The notes: generated by a model not told the origin, from the sequence alone. DNA of 64,000 nucleotides from Paenibacillus oryzisoli (GCF_001653565.1 NZ_LYPB01000049.1:434001-498000); one strand, 5' to 3'. Counted from the stretch's first letter, positions 8,171-17,931 are shown. Numbers and translations are program-made.

Positions 8171-11100
8171 TTACGCAAGATCCCTCTTTCTAGGTGTATA
8201 AAGTGCGGTATTGATGGTTGTTACAATCGTATCCATCTCGCCATCAAAAATTTTATTCAACTGCCTATAGCCGCCCTTGCTCTTGAAGGGCTCGACATCG
8301 AATGCCTTCTCTGGGCTCGGATCCAGTACCGACTCTTGCAGCAGCTGCTTCTCAATCCGCTTAAGCCAGTCTTTCTGAACCTTCGACCAGACTTTCATAT
8401 CATATATCTTTTTCATCGCGCCTTCAATGCGCTCTTCATGGCTAATTAAGGGATCTCCAAGTGCTTGCTGACGGATGAAGCTGATAATGTCCGCCGCGAT
8501 ATCTTCGTTCTTCGCATCACGCCATGCCGCTTGCAGCATTTTCTCCGAGTAGCCTTGCTGATCCAGTGCTACGCGCAGCTTACGAAGTTCGTCACGAGTC
8601 AAGTCATTTGGACGCTTGCAAATGATTGTAAGAGCCGGTATAAGGTTCATATTCTCATTGATAAAGGACTGAAACCCTTCCAAATAATCCTCCGGCTTCT
8701 CGGCATTACCGTATCCGCGCGTGGTTGAGAGCAGTTTATCCTCATGTTCGGAAATATAGATCCGATGCGCTCTGCCGCGATTTTCATCAATGAATGCAAC
8801 AAGTGATTTCCTCACTTGAAGGTCGGCTCCCGCCTGAAGTGCGCTCATATTTTTCAGATCGGTGATAAACTTCTCTATGCTCATTCCGCCGGATAACGCC
8901 TTAAAGTCTTCGTGATCCTTAGACGTCCAGGTACGCTTCTTGCGCTGCATTTTGGCGACGATCTCATCTTTATGCTGTTTACCTTTTTCTTCGCTATAGA
9001 TCTGGAAAAGCTCATCTGTAAGCACATCCAGCGTTATGGAAGGTTTGGTCACGACCGGCTTCATGTCTGTATATGGTTTCAACGTCTCGTAAATCCCTAC
9101 AGCGTCGTAGATCATAAAATGGTCCTTGCCAATCTCATCGCAACGTCTGGTCGCTCTTCCCAGCATTTGCTCGTACAAAATGCGCGAACGTAAACGGCGC
9201 AGGAACACGAGGTTCGTAATGCTCGGAATATCTATACCTGTGGTCAACAAATCTACGGTTACGACAATACTGGGCAGCCTCTCATTTTTGAACAGCTTAA
9301 TCGCATGCAGCGGGTCCTTGATCGAACCCGTAATCTTGAGAACAGCATTATCATCTACAGTTCCGTACACCTTCTCCAACTCTTCCTTGAAAATCCGAAC
9401 GACCATATCCGCATGATCATCCGTCGCGGCGAAGATGAGCGTCTTTCCTTCTGATTCAGGGTCTATATATTTGGTGAGTTCTTCCAAAATAACTCGGTTG
9501 AAATTTTCCGTAATGACCGTTTTATTAAATTGGGTTACTTCCAGATTGATCTCGTCCTGAAGCATCTCCTTATCAATACTGCCAGAGGAGACATCGTACA
9601 CTGCAACCTCTTCCCCGATTTGCCATTTGATCCCGTATTTCTTAAGCTGCGTCTCAAACTGCATCGGCGGTTCATGGTCGATCAAGTAGCCATCGATGAC
9701 CGCTTCACGGTACGAATAATTGAAAACTGGGCGTCCAAAAATATCTACCGTATGGAGCGCTGGTGTAGCTGTTAATCCGATGCGGACCGCGTCGAAATAG
9801 TCCAGCACCTTGCGGTACTTGCTCACGTAATCTTCGTGATCACGAAACTCCAGCTCAAGCTCTGACATTTCTTTATCCAACGTGTATCCACGATGGGCTT
9901 CATCGACGATAATACAGTCATATTGATCCACTGTAGGGATACCAATATCCTCAGAATCGCAATAAAACAACCGTTTGACCATACCCTGAACGGTAGCGAT
10001 CTGTACTTTAGTCTCCTGATTGGGCTTCTTGTCATCCAGAGTCTGAAGCTCGAAGATTTCAGTAAAAGAATGATAGCTTTCCAGCTTGGAATCCTTAAAC
10101 GCCGCTTCCGCCTGTCGTCCAAGTGCCGAGCGGTCAACGAGAAAAAGAATGCGTTTGAATCGATTATGCTTGATTAAACGGTAAATAAGCCCGATCGCCA
10201 TACGTGTTTTCCCTGTGCCGGTCGCCATTGCGAGCAGAATATTGCGTTGTCCCGATTCAATTGCACGTTCGACGGAAAGGATCGCGTCCTCTTGATAAGG
10301 ACGAAGTTTTAGATAATCTAAAGTCTCGTCTTGCAATGCTTGGGTAGATTGCTCAAGATCCTGCTGCAGCAGACTTTTCAATCCCTGTGGTGAGTACCAA
10401 GCTTGCAGCGGACGCGGATGATTGGTAGGCTTACGCGAATCGAGGAACCAGATGCCCGACATATGTTTTAGCTGTTCCAGATAAGGGCGTCCGTTTGTGG
10501 AAAAAAGAAACGGTACCTGGTAGTTGCCCCATGGTCCATGAATGATCTCATCGCCGTGACGAACGACCTGCATCGCATATTTTTTGGCTTGCGCAATATC
10601 CGCTTCTACGTTCTTGCTGATCCGTTTCGCTTCAACAATGCCAACCAGCTCTAAGCCACAAAAAAGTGCATAGTCTGCAAATCCCGTTTTGAGCGCCCAT
10701 TCCGCGATCGCGAGATTTCGACCTTTTTCCGGACGAACACCATGACCAAAGCGTAAAGTTTGTGAATCAGCCTCCCAGCCGACTTGGCGCAGCTTCTCGT
10801 CGATGATTAGTCTAGTCTCGGCTTCGGTTAGGGTGAAGGCACTGCCTGCCTGTTTGGACTTCGTGTGGCGCTTCTTCTTAACTTCATGCGTGATGGTCGT
10901 CTGCTGCTGACGGAGGGCTACCAGTTCTTGCTGAAGCTGAACCATCTTGTCTTCATAGGATTTAGCAAGCTGACCCAGTTGCTCTTGATTTGCTACGTTA
11001 TCCTGTGGCGTAGGCTCCATGAATTCAGGCGCTTGGAAGTCCCAATTGCCGTATACCTGCATGAACCAAACACCGATTCGAAAAGCCAGGTGAGTAAGAG

Positions 11101-11419
11101 TCTGCGCTTCTCGAGTAGACCCGTAGCCTGCCTCATGATTCGCTTTGTTTCCTATTTTGCGAAGGGTATGGAGCATATCCACGATCTCATCAGATATCAG
11201 GTCATCCCTCTTCAGCTGTGACAACCGATCTACTTGCGTTAGTTCCTTCGTCTCATCCATTTCTTCAATAGCGCAAATAAATTTGGTTAATGTTTCTCCG
11301 AACATTCGGAGCTTTATTAATGATGTATTCGGGTCGGCAAAAAGATTTCGCTCCGCCATCTCACCTAGATTCGATAATATTTCCCATCGGTTATGTAGAA
11401 ATTCAAAGTTGCCAGCCAT
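8171..11419 (-). CDS. hsdR: Type I restriction endonuclease subunit HsdR
   Basis: A 1082-aa restriction and translocation subunit. The N-terminus resembles DUF4145. It is followed by a PD-(D/E)xK nuclease region (ADYALF...VGIVEAKR near residue 250-280) and a DEAD-type motor with Walker A (MATGTGKTRMA) and DEAH box (IIVDEAHRGY), plus an EcoEI-type C-terminal domain. The start is ATG 11419, 7 nt after AGGTG; the longer GTG start at 11428 overlaps that ribosome site and is rejected. It cleaves DNA at a distance after translocation when bound to HsdM/HsdS. First gene of the operon. Confidence 0.95.
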   Translation of the reverse strand: MAGNFEFLHNRWEILSNLGEMAERNLFADPNTSLIKLRMFGETLTKFICAIEEMDETKELTQVDRLSQLKRDDLISDEIVDMLHTLRKIGNKANHEAGYGSTREAQTLTHLAFRIGVWFMQVYGNWDFQAPEFMEPTPQDNVANQEQLGQLAKSYEDKMVQLQQELVALRQQQTTITHEVKKKRHTKSKQAGSAFTLTEAETRLIIDEKLRQVGWEADSQTLRFGHGVRPEKGRNLAIAEWALKTGFADYALFCGLELVGIVEAKRISKNVEADIAQAKKYAMQVVRHGDEIIHGPWGNYQVPFLFSTNGRPYLEQLKHMSGIWFLDSRKPTNHPRPLQAWYSPQGLKSLLQQDLEQSTQALQDETLDYLKLRPYQEDAILSVERAIESGQRNILLAMATGTGKTRMAIGLIYRLIKHNRFKRILFLVDRSALGRQAEAAFKDSKLESYHSFTEIFELQTLDDKKPNQETKVQIATVQGMVKRLFYCDSEDIGIPTVDQYDCIIVDEAHRGYTLDKEMSELELEFRDHEDYVSKYRKVLDYFDAVRIGLTATPALHTVDIFGRPVFNYSYREAVIDGYLIDHEPPMQFETQLKKYGIKWQIGEEVAVYDVSSGSIDKEMLQDEINLEVTQFNKTVITENFNRVILEELTKYIDPESEGKTLIFAATDDHADMVVRIFKEELEKVYGTVDDNAVLKITGSIKDPLHAIKLFKNERLPSIVVTVDLLTTGIDIPSITNLVFLRRLRSRILYEQMLGRATRRCDEIGKDHFMIYDAVGIYETLKPYTDMKPVVTKPSITLDVLTDELFQIYSEEKGKQHKDEIVAKMQRKKRTWTSKDHEDFKALSGGMSIEKFITDLKNMSALQAGADLQVRKSLVAFIDENRGRAHRIYISEHEDKLLSTTRGYGNAEKPEDYLEGFQSFINENMNLIPALTIICKRPNDLTRDELRKLRVALDQQGYSEKMLQAAWRDAKNEDIAADIISFIRQQALGDPLISHEERIEGAMKKIYDMKVWSKVQKDWLKRIEKQLLQESVLDPSPEKAFDVEPFKSKGGYRQLNKIFDGEMDTIVTTINTALYTPRKRDLA

Positions 11420-11605
11420 TCGTATCACCTCAATTTAAGCAGTTGATATCGTGCATTTCAATAGACTCATATGATAACTTAAGTCATGGAACATAGTTTG
11501 TGTATGACCGATTAGTTCTTTAGTAGCAGATACAGATAACAATTCGATATGAAGTCCTCATAAACCTTTATTCCCATAAATTTCAAATCTTCATCTCAAC
11601 AAACC

Positions 11606-11640
11606 AAAAAAGCTAAGCTGCCGATGAGCATCCTAGCTTT
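11606..11640 (-). terminator. Terminator between the zinc-ribbon nuclease gene and hsdR
   Basis: The stem AAAGCTA... / ...TAGCTTT with additional pairing is followed on the minus strand by TTTTTTGG. It lies just downstream of the gene ending at 11685. The rest of 11429-11684 shows no ORF with a convincing start. Confidence 0.65.
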
Positions 11641-11684
11641 ATCCGAATCCGTTATTAATTACTAATTGGCTGCTTGTTACTTTA

Positions 11685-13355
11685 TTACGATTTGGTATTC
11701 TTTAAATCCTGCTTCTTTTTATCTCTACATTTTCGGCAACCCCTCCCCTTTCTCGCTGGAACATCAGATCTATTAAAGAGATAATCATCCCATTCATTTC
11801 CGCATTCTAGGCATTTCCACCATACCTTCTTTCTCATTCCTGGAGTAACGCCATATGGTGTTAACACTCCGTTTTTGTAGGGGTGCCACTCCTGAGCAAG
11901 TTGAGGTGCTTTTATTGCCAGACTTTTCTCATTGGTTACATTCCTAAAATTACATTTTGGACACTTCTTTCCATAATGTCGAGCTTTTATCTCCTCTGCC
12001 CATTCGTGACCGCATTTTCCCAACCACCAGACAGTTTCCGCAGAGGTTACTAAGAAGTTATCTGGAGATTGAATGCCATTTTTCGTTGGGTGCCATTCGG
12101 CAGCGAGTTCGAGGTTATGCTGGGAAAGGGGTTTGTATGGTCCTCGCACAGTCCCAATTTTGCAATATGGACACCACCTCCCGCTTTGAATATTCGTAGG
12201 CGACATTGAGAAACAATGTCCATTTATACACTCCCATTCAAGAGGGGTGTGAGCATCTTCAAATATATTTGATAGGCAGTTACCTCCGTTTGACTCTGCG
12301 ATTTTAGCGTATCGTTCCAACATTTGATCGTTAAACCGAAAATCTTCCATGTTGATGGTATTAGTAATTAGCTTAATTCCATATTTCAACAATTCCCTTT
12401 GAATTAGAGCTATTTTTTCTTTTTCGGAATTAACAAAATAAGGAATAATAATCAGTTTAATGCCATTCTCAATGCAAAGTGATTCTTTGATTTTATCAGT
12501 TTCCTTGCGAAGTTCTAAATCAGATTTATTCGCATGCCAGTGCTTTATATACTCATAGTGCTGTCTGCCGTGATATTCGAAACCTATTTTTAGTTCATCA
12601 TTATATCCATCCATCTCATATAGTTGATTGAAAACCTGCCGATTTTTTGGAAAGCTCTTGCCCGTAAAGGTTTGTAAAATAAACCTGCACTTTTCTTCAT
12701 TAATATTGATCTGGCAATGCGGACACCAGCTCTCGCGATTTTTGATGCTATCCGGCGTCGCTGTCCATGGGGGATGTCCTTTTGCACACTGCCAGACTAA
12801 CTCTGTCCTAGCATTTAAATATATATCGGAAAGACATTTACCACCGCGATCTTCAGCTAAAGCTTGCATTTCACCAAGAGAACCCCTTAATTTATCGGCT
12901 GTTTCCTTGTGCGAACATAATCTACACCATGTTTCTTCAGTTCGAATTTTGTTTGCATTAAGCGGAAATAGATGTCCCAATCTGCATACGAAGTCAAGTG
13001 GTTTATGCGCATTAACATATAATTTTGATAAACAATTGCCACCTCTGTACTCTGCGTATGCTTTCATTTCAAGTAATGAGTCTTCCCTATACTTTTGTTC
13101 TTGATCTTCTTTACATTTAGGACACCCAGCAATTCGCCCTTTTCGATACCTTGCGAAAGGGCTTTGATCCCATTCATGTGAACAGACATGACAAAGCCAC
13201 CAAATACTTCGAGTCGATCCATAAGTAATGTCGTGTGGGGTTAATTCATCGTTTTTAGTTGGATGCCACTCTATACAAAGTAGTGGGCATACGACGGCAA
13301 TCGTATTTTCTGCTTTTATATTAGAACTAGCTTTACTGATATCGGTTACCCCCAA
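11685..13355 (-). CDS. Multi-zinc-ribbon protein with embedded Vsr-like endonuclease core
   Basis: A 556-aa protein with alternating Cys-rich modules. One type starts EWHPTKN and contains WW-x-C-x2-C-x-HEW...GCPKC (three copies: N-terminus and the last ~140 residues). The other type has GG-x-CLS...GH...WCxxC (three copies). Between them, around residues 225-300, is a nuclease-like segment (IGFEYHGRQHYEYI...KLIIIPYF) resembling Vsr/restriction-like folds of the treble-clef plus endonuclease proteins. This suggests a sequence-specific nuclease or defence protein. The annotated start is TTG 13355 without a clear ribosome site, so the N-terminus is uncertain. It is flanked by other defence genes on the same strand. 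Confidence 0.7.
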   Translation of the reverse strand: MGVTDISKASSNIKAENTIAVVCPLLCIEWHPTKNDELTPHDITYGSTRSIWWLCHVCSHEWDQSPFARYRKGRIAGCPKCKEDQEQKYREDSLLEMKAYAEYRGGNCLSKLYVNAHKPLDFVCRLGHLFPLNANKIRTEETWCRLCSHKETADKLRGSLGEMQALAEDRGGKCLSDIYLNARTELVWQCAKGHPPWTATPDSIKNRESWCPHCQININEEKCRFILQTFTGKSFPKNRQVFNQLYEMDGYNDELKIGFEYHGRQHYEYIKHWHANKSDLELRKETDKIKESLCIENGIKLIIIPYFVNSEKEKIALIQRELLKYGIKLITNTINMEDFRFNDQMLERYAKIAESNGGNCLSNIFEDAHTPLEWECINGHCFSMSPTNIQSGRWCPYCKIGTVRGPYKPLSQHNLELAAEWHPTKNGIQSPDNFLVTSAETVWWLGKCGHEWAEEIKARHYGKKCPKCNFRNVTNEKSLAIKAPQLAQEWHPYKNGVLTPYGVTPGMRKKVWWKCLECGNEWDDYLFNRSDVPARKGRGCRKCRDKKKQDLKNTKS

Positions 13356-13537
13356 CTTAAAATCTGGTTGGAAATTGTATGATGTCCTTCGATGAAGCCT
13401 TCACAAAACAAAGGCATTCCACTCCTTAGCTTTTCATGTTTTTTTAGATTTTGTACTTACAAAGAAGTCGTCTTCAGTAGCCCTATTAGCTTTTGCAGCA
13501 TCAACCAGCAGACCAATTTGATTCATTAAAGTTATTC

Positions 13538-14284
13538 TTAACTGCTCCTTGTATCATTCAGTGAAGAGTCCCTAAATTCTTCATCAGTTTTGCTTAATGT
13601 ATTGCCTATTGATAAGTTAATAACTAGATCTGCATATCGATCAAAAGGAGTAGGGTCGTTGTTGACTATAACTAATTTTGCACCGCGAGATTTGGCTTGC
13701 TTAGGAAATTGGTTAGCAGGGCTTACCTGCAAGGAAGACCCCAATACAATTAAAAGGTCGACACCTTCTAAAAGATTATCAGCAAGCTGAAGTGATGCTT
13801 TTGAAAGCATCTCGCCGAATAGTACAACATTTGGTCTAATGAATCCTCCGCAGCTGCACGAAGTCATTTCTTGAGGCTTTAGATAAATATGAGATTCATA
13901 TTGCTTATTACAGCTCATGCAACGCAGTGTTCCAAGATCACCGTGAAGTTTTGCAATTCGACTAGTGCCAGCTTGCTCATGATAATTTTCCACATTCTGC
14001 GTAATGACCCCTTTAATCAATCCTTTACTTTCCCAGCTTGCGAGAATACGATGTCCATCATTCGGTTGATGTGTAGACATCTCTTGAATACGCCACTGAT
14101 AAAACTTAATAAATTCTGAACGGTTCGAATCGATGGCTTCAATATCCGCGAGCTCAATTGGGTTTAGGTTATTCCATAAACCTCGGTCTGCCGATCTAAA
14201 GTCTTGCAGCCCACTCTCCGTCGACATTCCAGCCCCTGAGAATATAACTGTCGAGTTGGATTTCAAAAGAAACTTTGATAGCAA
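13538..14284 (-). CDS. Sir2-family NAD-dependent protein, coupled to a DUF1643 gene
   Basis: A 248-aa sirtuin-fold protein. It has the NAD-binding GAGMSTESGLQDFRS, the TQN motif, the catalytic His in LHGDLG and a Cys4 zinc module (CMSC...CSC). The usual QNID catalytic-loop sequence reads QNVE, replacing the Asp. I chose TTG 14284: it lies 5 nt after the upstream gene's stop and is well placed behind AAAGGGG. The longer ORF start (14356) would overlap the DUF1643 gene by 67 nt. Sir2 domains in defence loci often destroy NAD+. Deacetylase versus NADase is not decided by sequence. It sits in a defence island. Confidence 0.82.
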   Translation of the reverse strand: MLSKFLLKSNSTVIFSGAGMSTESGLQDFRSADRGLWNNLNPIELADIEAIDSNRSEFIKFYQWRIQEMSTHQPNDGHRILASWESKGLIKGVITQNVENYHEQAGTSRIAKLHGDLGTLRCMSCNKQYESHIYLKPQEMTSCSCGGFIRPNVVLFGEMLSKASLQLADNLLEGVDLLIVLGSSLQVSPANQFPKQAKSRGAKLVIVNNDPTPFDRYADLVINLSIGNTLSKTDEEFRDSSLNDTRSS

Positions 14285-14289
14285 GATAC

Positions 14290-14961
14290 TCACCCCTTTA
14301 ATACAATCTTTAATGATTCTATTGCCTGATTCATTAAATTCGGCTCTGTTCTCCATCTTCGCGGATGTGAATAACGTCCTTTGTCGTCAACAGCACATAT
14401 ACGATGTTCTATCTCCTCTGACCAGGTAAGAACTTGCTGTAACTTCTCTTCAAACACTCCATCCACGAAACCCATGATGACGAATTTCGATTTATTACAC
14501 TCATCCAGAAATAATTCTCGAGAATGAGTTATAGGATCCTCAAGCAACTGATGTCTTACGCATGGAAGGACTTGTTTAGCTCGTTCATGGTATTCCTCTG
14601 CCTTCTCACCGTCTGGTTGACGGACATTTGAAAGGTTATATACTCGCAAAATTCCGTTCGGTTTAAGAAGTCCTGCCGATTCGTACCCACATCTTATTAC
14701 CCTAATAACATTCTGCATAGATAAGTCAGGGTAATCGTTTGCTATAAAAGTATCCGATGAACCTTCTCCTAATTTGAATGCATTCCACCCTGTTGTTTTA
14801 TTAAATTCAAACTTTCCAGGATTAGTCATGACTACGATTCCAAGAAGGTCTGTGGAGTCTCCGAACTGAATTTCAGTAGAGTGTCGCAATAACAAGACTT
14901 CACTATCATGAATTAATCGAATCATTGAAGCTTTAACCTGCTCCGGATATACCCTCGTCAT
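14290..14961 (-). CDS. DUF1643-like protein upstream of Sir2
   Basis: A 223-aa protein with the layout of DUF1643: an N-terminal MTNPGKFE segment corresponding to the family's MLNPS-type motif, then a Gly-rich/basic mid region and a GILRVYNLSN strand. ATG 14961 follows GGGAGCG. Its TGA (14290-14292) is 5 nt from the TTG start of the Sir2-like gene and carries that gene's ribosome site, so the two proteins are co-expressed and likely act together. I know no enzymatic function for the family. A sensor or partner role for the Sir2 effector is inference from coupling. Confidence 0.6.
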   Translation of the reverse strand: MTRVYPEQVKASMIRLIHDSEVLLLRHSTEIQFGDSTDLLGIVVMTNPGKFEFNKTTGWNAFKLGEGSSDTFIANDYPDLSMQNVIRVIRCGYESAGLLKPNGILRVYNLSNVRQPDGEKAEEYHERAKQVLPCVRHQLLEDPITHSRELFLDECNKSKFVIMGFVDGVFEEKLQQVLTWSEEIEHRICAVDDKGRYSHPRRWRTEPNLMNQAIESLKIVLKG

Positions 14962-15132
14962 TTGCGCTCCCTCACAATCAGAAACTTATTACACCAAATT
15001 ATGGACATGGTTATGAGTATTCAATTGCGACAATTATATTCAATATTGATACACTCTTAATACCCATCTGTTACGTAATTACAAGCCATAAAATGAAAAT
15101 CTCCATTCACCAATATCCAACCTATAGAAAAA

Positions 15133-15168
15133 GCCAAGCTGTCTATGTGCAGCTTAGCTTCTTTTTAG
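15133..15168. terminator. Terminator after the 89-aa gene
   Basis: AAGCxxAGCTG / CAGCTxxGCTT hairpin with an internal 2-bp mismatch and T/A runs on both sides. It lies downstream of the minus-strand gene ending at 15221. Its stem resembles the one at 11606-11640. 14962-15132 shows nothing else I can support. Confidence 0.65.
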
Positions 15169-15220
15169 CCCAATTCTGAAAGTGAAATATATGCCACTGG
15201 GTTTCCCGATCCAAATTTCT

Positions 15221-15490
15221 TTAACAATTGTCCTTCTGAAACTTGGAGTTTATTGAGGAATTCGGAGGTAGCCTCAACGCCTTCAAAGAATTATCCTCTC
15301 CTTCTTCTACAATACCCCATTTTGAAGGCTGGAAGGCACATTCCACCTTACCTCGGTTGATACCTACTGCATACCGTATAGATTCTATGCGTCTTTTGCT
15401 CATTTTCCAATGCTTTCGTGTGGCTTCGTAATGATCCTTGCCATCTTTGAGACCATTATGAATTTTGAATAATACGATTTCTTCTTTCAT
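15221..15490 (-). CDS. Small basic protein downstream of the DUF262 gene
   Basis: An 89-aa hypothetical protein. ATG 15490 follows AAAGGAG at good spacing, so the gene is real. It starts 29 nt after the stop of the DUF262/DUF1524 gene and ends before a terminator, giving a two-gene operon. The middle (RYAVGINRGKVECAFQPSKW) has the look of a small beta-rich domain sometimes found with restriction genes, but I cannot name the family. A cofactor or inhibitor of the neighbouring nuclease is possible; this is inference from operon structure only. Confidence 0.6.
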   Translation of the reverse strand: MKEEIVLFKIHNGLKDGKDHYEATRKHWKMSKRRIESIRYAVGINRGKVECAFQPSKWGIVEEGEDNSLKALRLPPNSSINSKFQKDNC

Positions 15491-15519
15491 TTACGATTTC
15501 TCCTTTGGCTTACGTTTAA

Positions 15520-17226
15520 TTACAGCTTCCAGATTCCTGCTGCTATCCCAGCCAATTTTTCAGTCCGTTCCTCGATAGAAGTAATATCCCATTTCGAGTA
15601 ATCCGTTAGTTGTTTGGTCATTAAGATAGATGATTTCTCGTAATTTTTCTTCTTTTCTTCAAATGGATTATTCGATGCAGATATATTTAAGTTTGATCCA
15701 AGCAGAGTCAGATTCCCAATTTTATTTACATGAACATCATGTTGATGGGAGTCTTTCCCTAAATAACTCTCCCAATCCCCGTACTCTTTTTTGCTACTTT
15801 TAGATTTAATCGTTTTCGGCATTATATGCTCAATATGGACAAGAGATCGGTTTGCAATGATTTTTTCTTTACTGAAGTTTACATGATAATCCTCAAACCG
15901 CTCCAATATATACTTGCACTGGTCATCTTGTCTGAAATTCTTTGATTTAAAGTTTGCAATGAAATCCATGTCTGAAGGGATATAATCCGTTCTAGTCAGT
16001 ATCCCTTTTACATATTCCACGCAACTCTCGTCAACAGGAGTGTTAATCGCCAATTGATTAAATATTGGGTCAAGATTATTCGTGGACCAACTGCAAATGG
16101 CTCTTCTCAGTGCAAATGTCTCAATTAGGTTAAGGACTGTCACAACCTGTTGATCATCGACCTTATTTTTAAGTAATTTTAACAATAATGTATAGCTTGT
16201 TGCTGCACCAATTGCATTAATAGCTTTTAACTTTTCATTTACTGATGGATACTTTGTTGTGGCAGTGCAAATCTGACTATAAACAACCGCGTATTCTTTC
16301 AATTCATCAACTAATTCCACAATGGAATTTGTGTTATCAACCAAGGTTTTGTAACGATCATACAATTTATTAAACGAAAATACTCCTTCTGCTTTCGACA
16401 ATAATACTTGTCTGAAGAAACGAAGATGATCCAACTGACCAACAAGCTCTACAATTTCATCCCATGTCTCTACGATAGCGTCAAGTTCATCTTCAGAAGT
16501 ACGTGCGGCTTTACTTAAGATATAATTTTTTATCAAGTCTGCCGCCGATAGGGATAAGCCTCGGTCATTTAAGGTTTCAAACAATCGAAATGCATCCTTG
16601 TGAGACATGACCTGAATCAGAACTACCTTCAATGAGCCAATGATTGTCTTAGCTATTTCAACCAGGTCATTTTGCTCTGAAAATTGAGCTTTAAAAAATT
16701 GATATGCCGAATACATATTAGAATTTATCAAATCTCTTATTTTCCGATCAATAATCGTTGCGAAGTCATCTCTGTCCAGTTTTCCTGGAATAAGTTTAGG
16801 TAAGTTTTTGTTGAACATCGTTGAACAATGCATATATCCATGAAGAGCTTCTCCTATGGATAATTCCTGTTCCCCCCCATGCTGAATCAAACTGTCACGC
16901 AATGCAGCAATTAATAATGATAGTGTTGTTAATCGTTGCTGTCCGTCAACCACTTCAAATTGATTAATCTCAATATTATGCTGAGGATTAATTACAACAA
17001 TGGAACCCAGGAAATGATCCTCGCCTACCTCTATGTTTTGAATGTCATTCCACAAATCCATCCATTGATCTTTACCCCAAAGATATCTTCTCTGGTAAAC
17101 AGGGACAATAAACTGCTCATTCCCAACTGAGAATAAACGCATAACTGACATTTCATTCGCTTCAATAGTTTTCTTCAATGAACTTAACCTCTCTCTAGTT
17201 CCATAGTAATAGATTAATACTTTCAT
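15520..17226 (-). CDS. DUF262/DUF1524 (GmrSD-type) restriction nuclease
   Basis: A 568-aa protein with an N-terminal DUF262 ParB-like nucleotidase domain (VPVYQRRYLWGKDQW near residue 40, VVDGQQRLTTLSLL near 90) and a C-terminal DUF1524 HNH-type nuclease domain (HIEHIMPKTIKS near 475, NKIGNLTLL near 515, with a preceding EDYH...NRSLVHIEH). This is the architecture of GmrSD-like type IV restriction enzymes that cut modified DNA and need NTP. Start is uncertain: ATG 17226 or a downstream ATG (MSVMRLF), which matches where family homology begins. All core motifs are intact. Operonic with the 89-aa gene. Confidence 0.87.
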   Translation of the reverse strand: MKVLIYYYGTRERLSSLKKTIEANEMSVMRLFSVGNEQFIVPVYQRRYLWGKDQWMDLWNDIQNIEVGEDHFLGSIVVINPQHNIEINQFEVVDGQQRLTTLSLLIAALRDSLIQHGGEQELSIGEALHGYMHCSTMFNKNLPKLIPGKLDRDDFATIIDRKIRDLINSNMYSAYQFFKAQFSEQNDLVEIAKTIIGSLKVVLIQVMSHKDAFRLFETLNDRGLSLSAADLIKNYILSKAARTSEDELDAIVETWDEIVELVGQLDHLRFFRQVLLSKAEGVFSFNKLYDRYKTLVDNTNSIVELVDELKEYAVVYSQICTATTKYPSVNEKLKAINAIGAATSYTLLLKLLKNKVDDQQVVTVLNLIETFALRRAICSWSTNNLDPIFNQLAINTPVDESCVEYVKGILTRTDYIPSDMDFIANFKSKNFRQDDQCKYILERFEDYHVNFSKEKIIANRSLVHIEHIMPKTIKSKSSKKEYGDWESYLGKDSHQHDVHVNKIGNLTLLGSNLNISASNNPFEEKKKNYEKSSILMTKQLTDYSKWDITSIEERTEKLAGIAAGIWKL

Positions 17227-17346
17227 TCGACACTGTTACCTATAAAACCTTTCATATTTGGAAAATCCAAGCGTATACATGATATGAGAGACTCATCGTA
17301 AATGTAGGAGACATTTAGAGCCAATACCTGATGTACCACTCGAAAT

Positions 17347-17764
17347 AAGGCAGCAGAGATAATTTGTTCGAGGTACATGAGTATGATTATGATATTTCTC
17401 TTATTCGATATTACTTAACTAAGGACTTGGTAAAGATTTGTACCTGTTTGTGTTCGAGAAGAAAGGTCCTGAGTGGAAGATCATGGACAAATCATGGGAA
17501 AGCATCCGCGACCAGCTTGCTTATTCGCGAGTTAACGGCGGATTTCCATATTGTGTTGTGAAAGACGGAGATTACATGCGAAATGGTAAAATTTACTTGT
17601 TACATCAGTTTGAAGGCGTTGAGCTCGATTTGAAGTATTTGGACCGGACGCTGCCTTATGGTTATCAATTATGGGGGAAGACAATCCATTTGGAGACGAT
17701 TGTAGAGGATAATGGATTGGTATTTTCGTATGATGGAAAGAAAGTTAGTCGGAAATTTTCATGA
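17347..17764 (+). pseudogene. spoVR: spoVR 3' remnant (third copy), frameshifted
   Basis: Matches the last ~135 codons of spoVR2 (homology from about 2585 to 2997), nearly 90% identical by eye, much closer than to the chromosomal 3' half. There is no 5' portion and no att core. A single-base deletion near 17430 (one A missing relative to spoVR2) breaks the frame after KDLVK. Sequence after the stop differs from that after spoVR2. The copy and spoVR2 flank the 3.0-17.3 kb defence island as direct repeats, suggesting that the island was inserted next to, or accreted with, a spoVR2-type end. Confidence 0.85.
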
Positions 17765-17931
17765 GATATTAAGGAGTTTTAAATATTTGATTCACTTTTT
17801 ATTTGCACTAACTTTCTTATAAATATAACCTTCATCAACTCAAGTTTATTTCTTTTCTATATTTTTCTCTAAGTCTCGTATTATCTACTACTATTGCGGT
17901 TATCATCTAAGCATAGAAAGGGTGCTTATCA

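Noticed and set aside
12628..13104. 158-aa plus-strand ORF
   Set aside because: Shadow of the zinc-ribbon nuclease gene; its cysteines are complements of that gene's codons.
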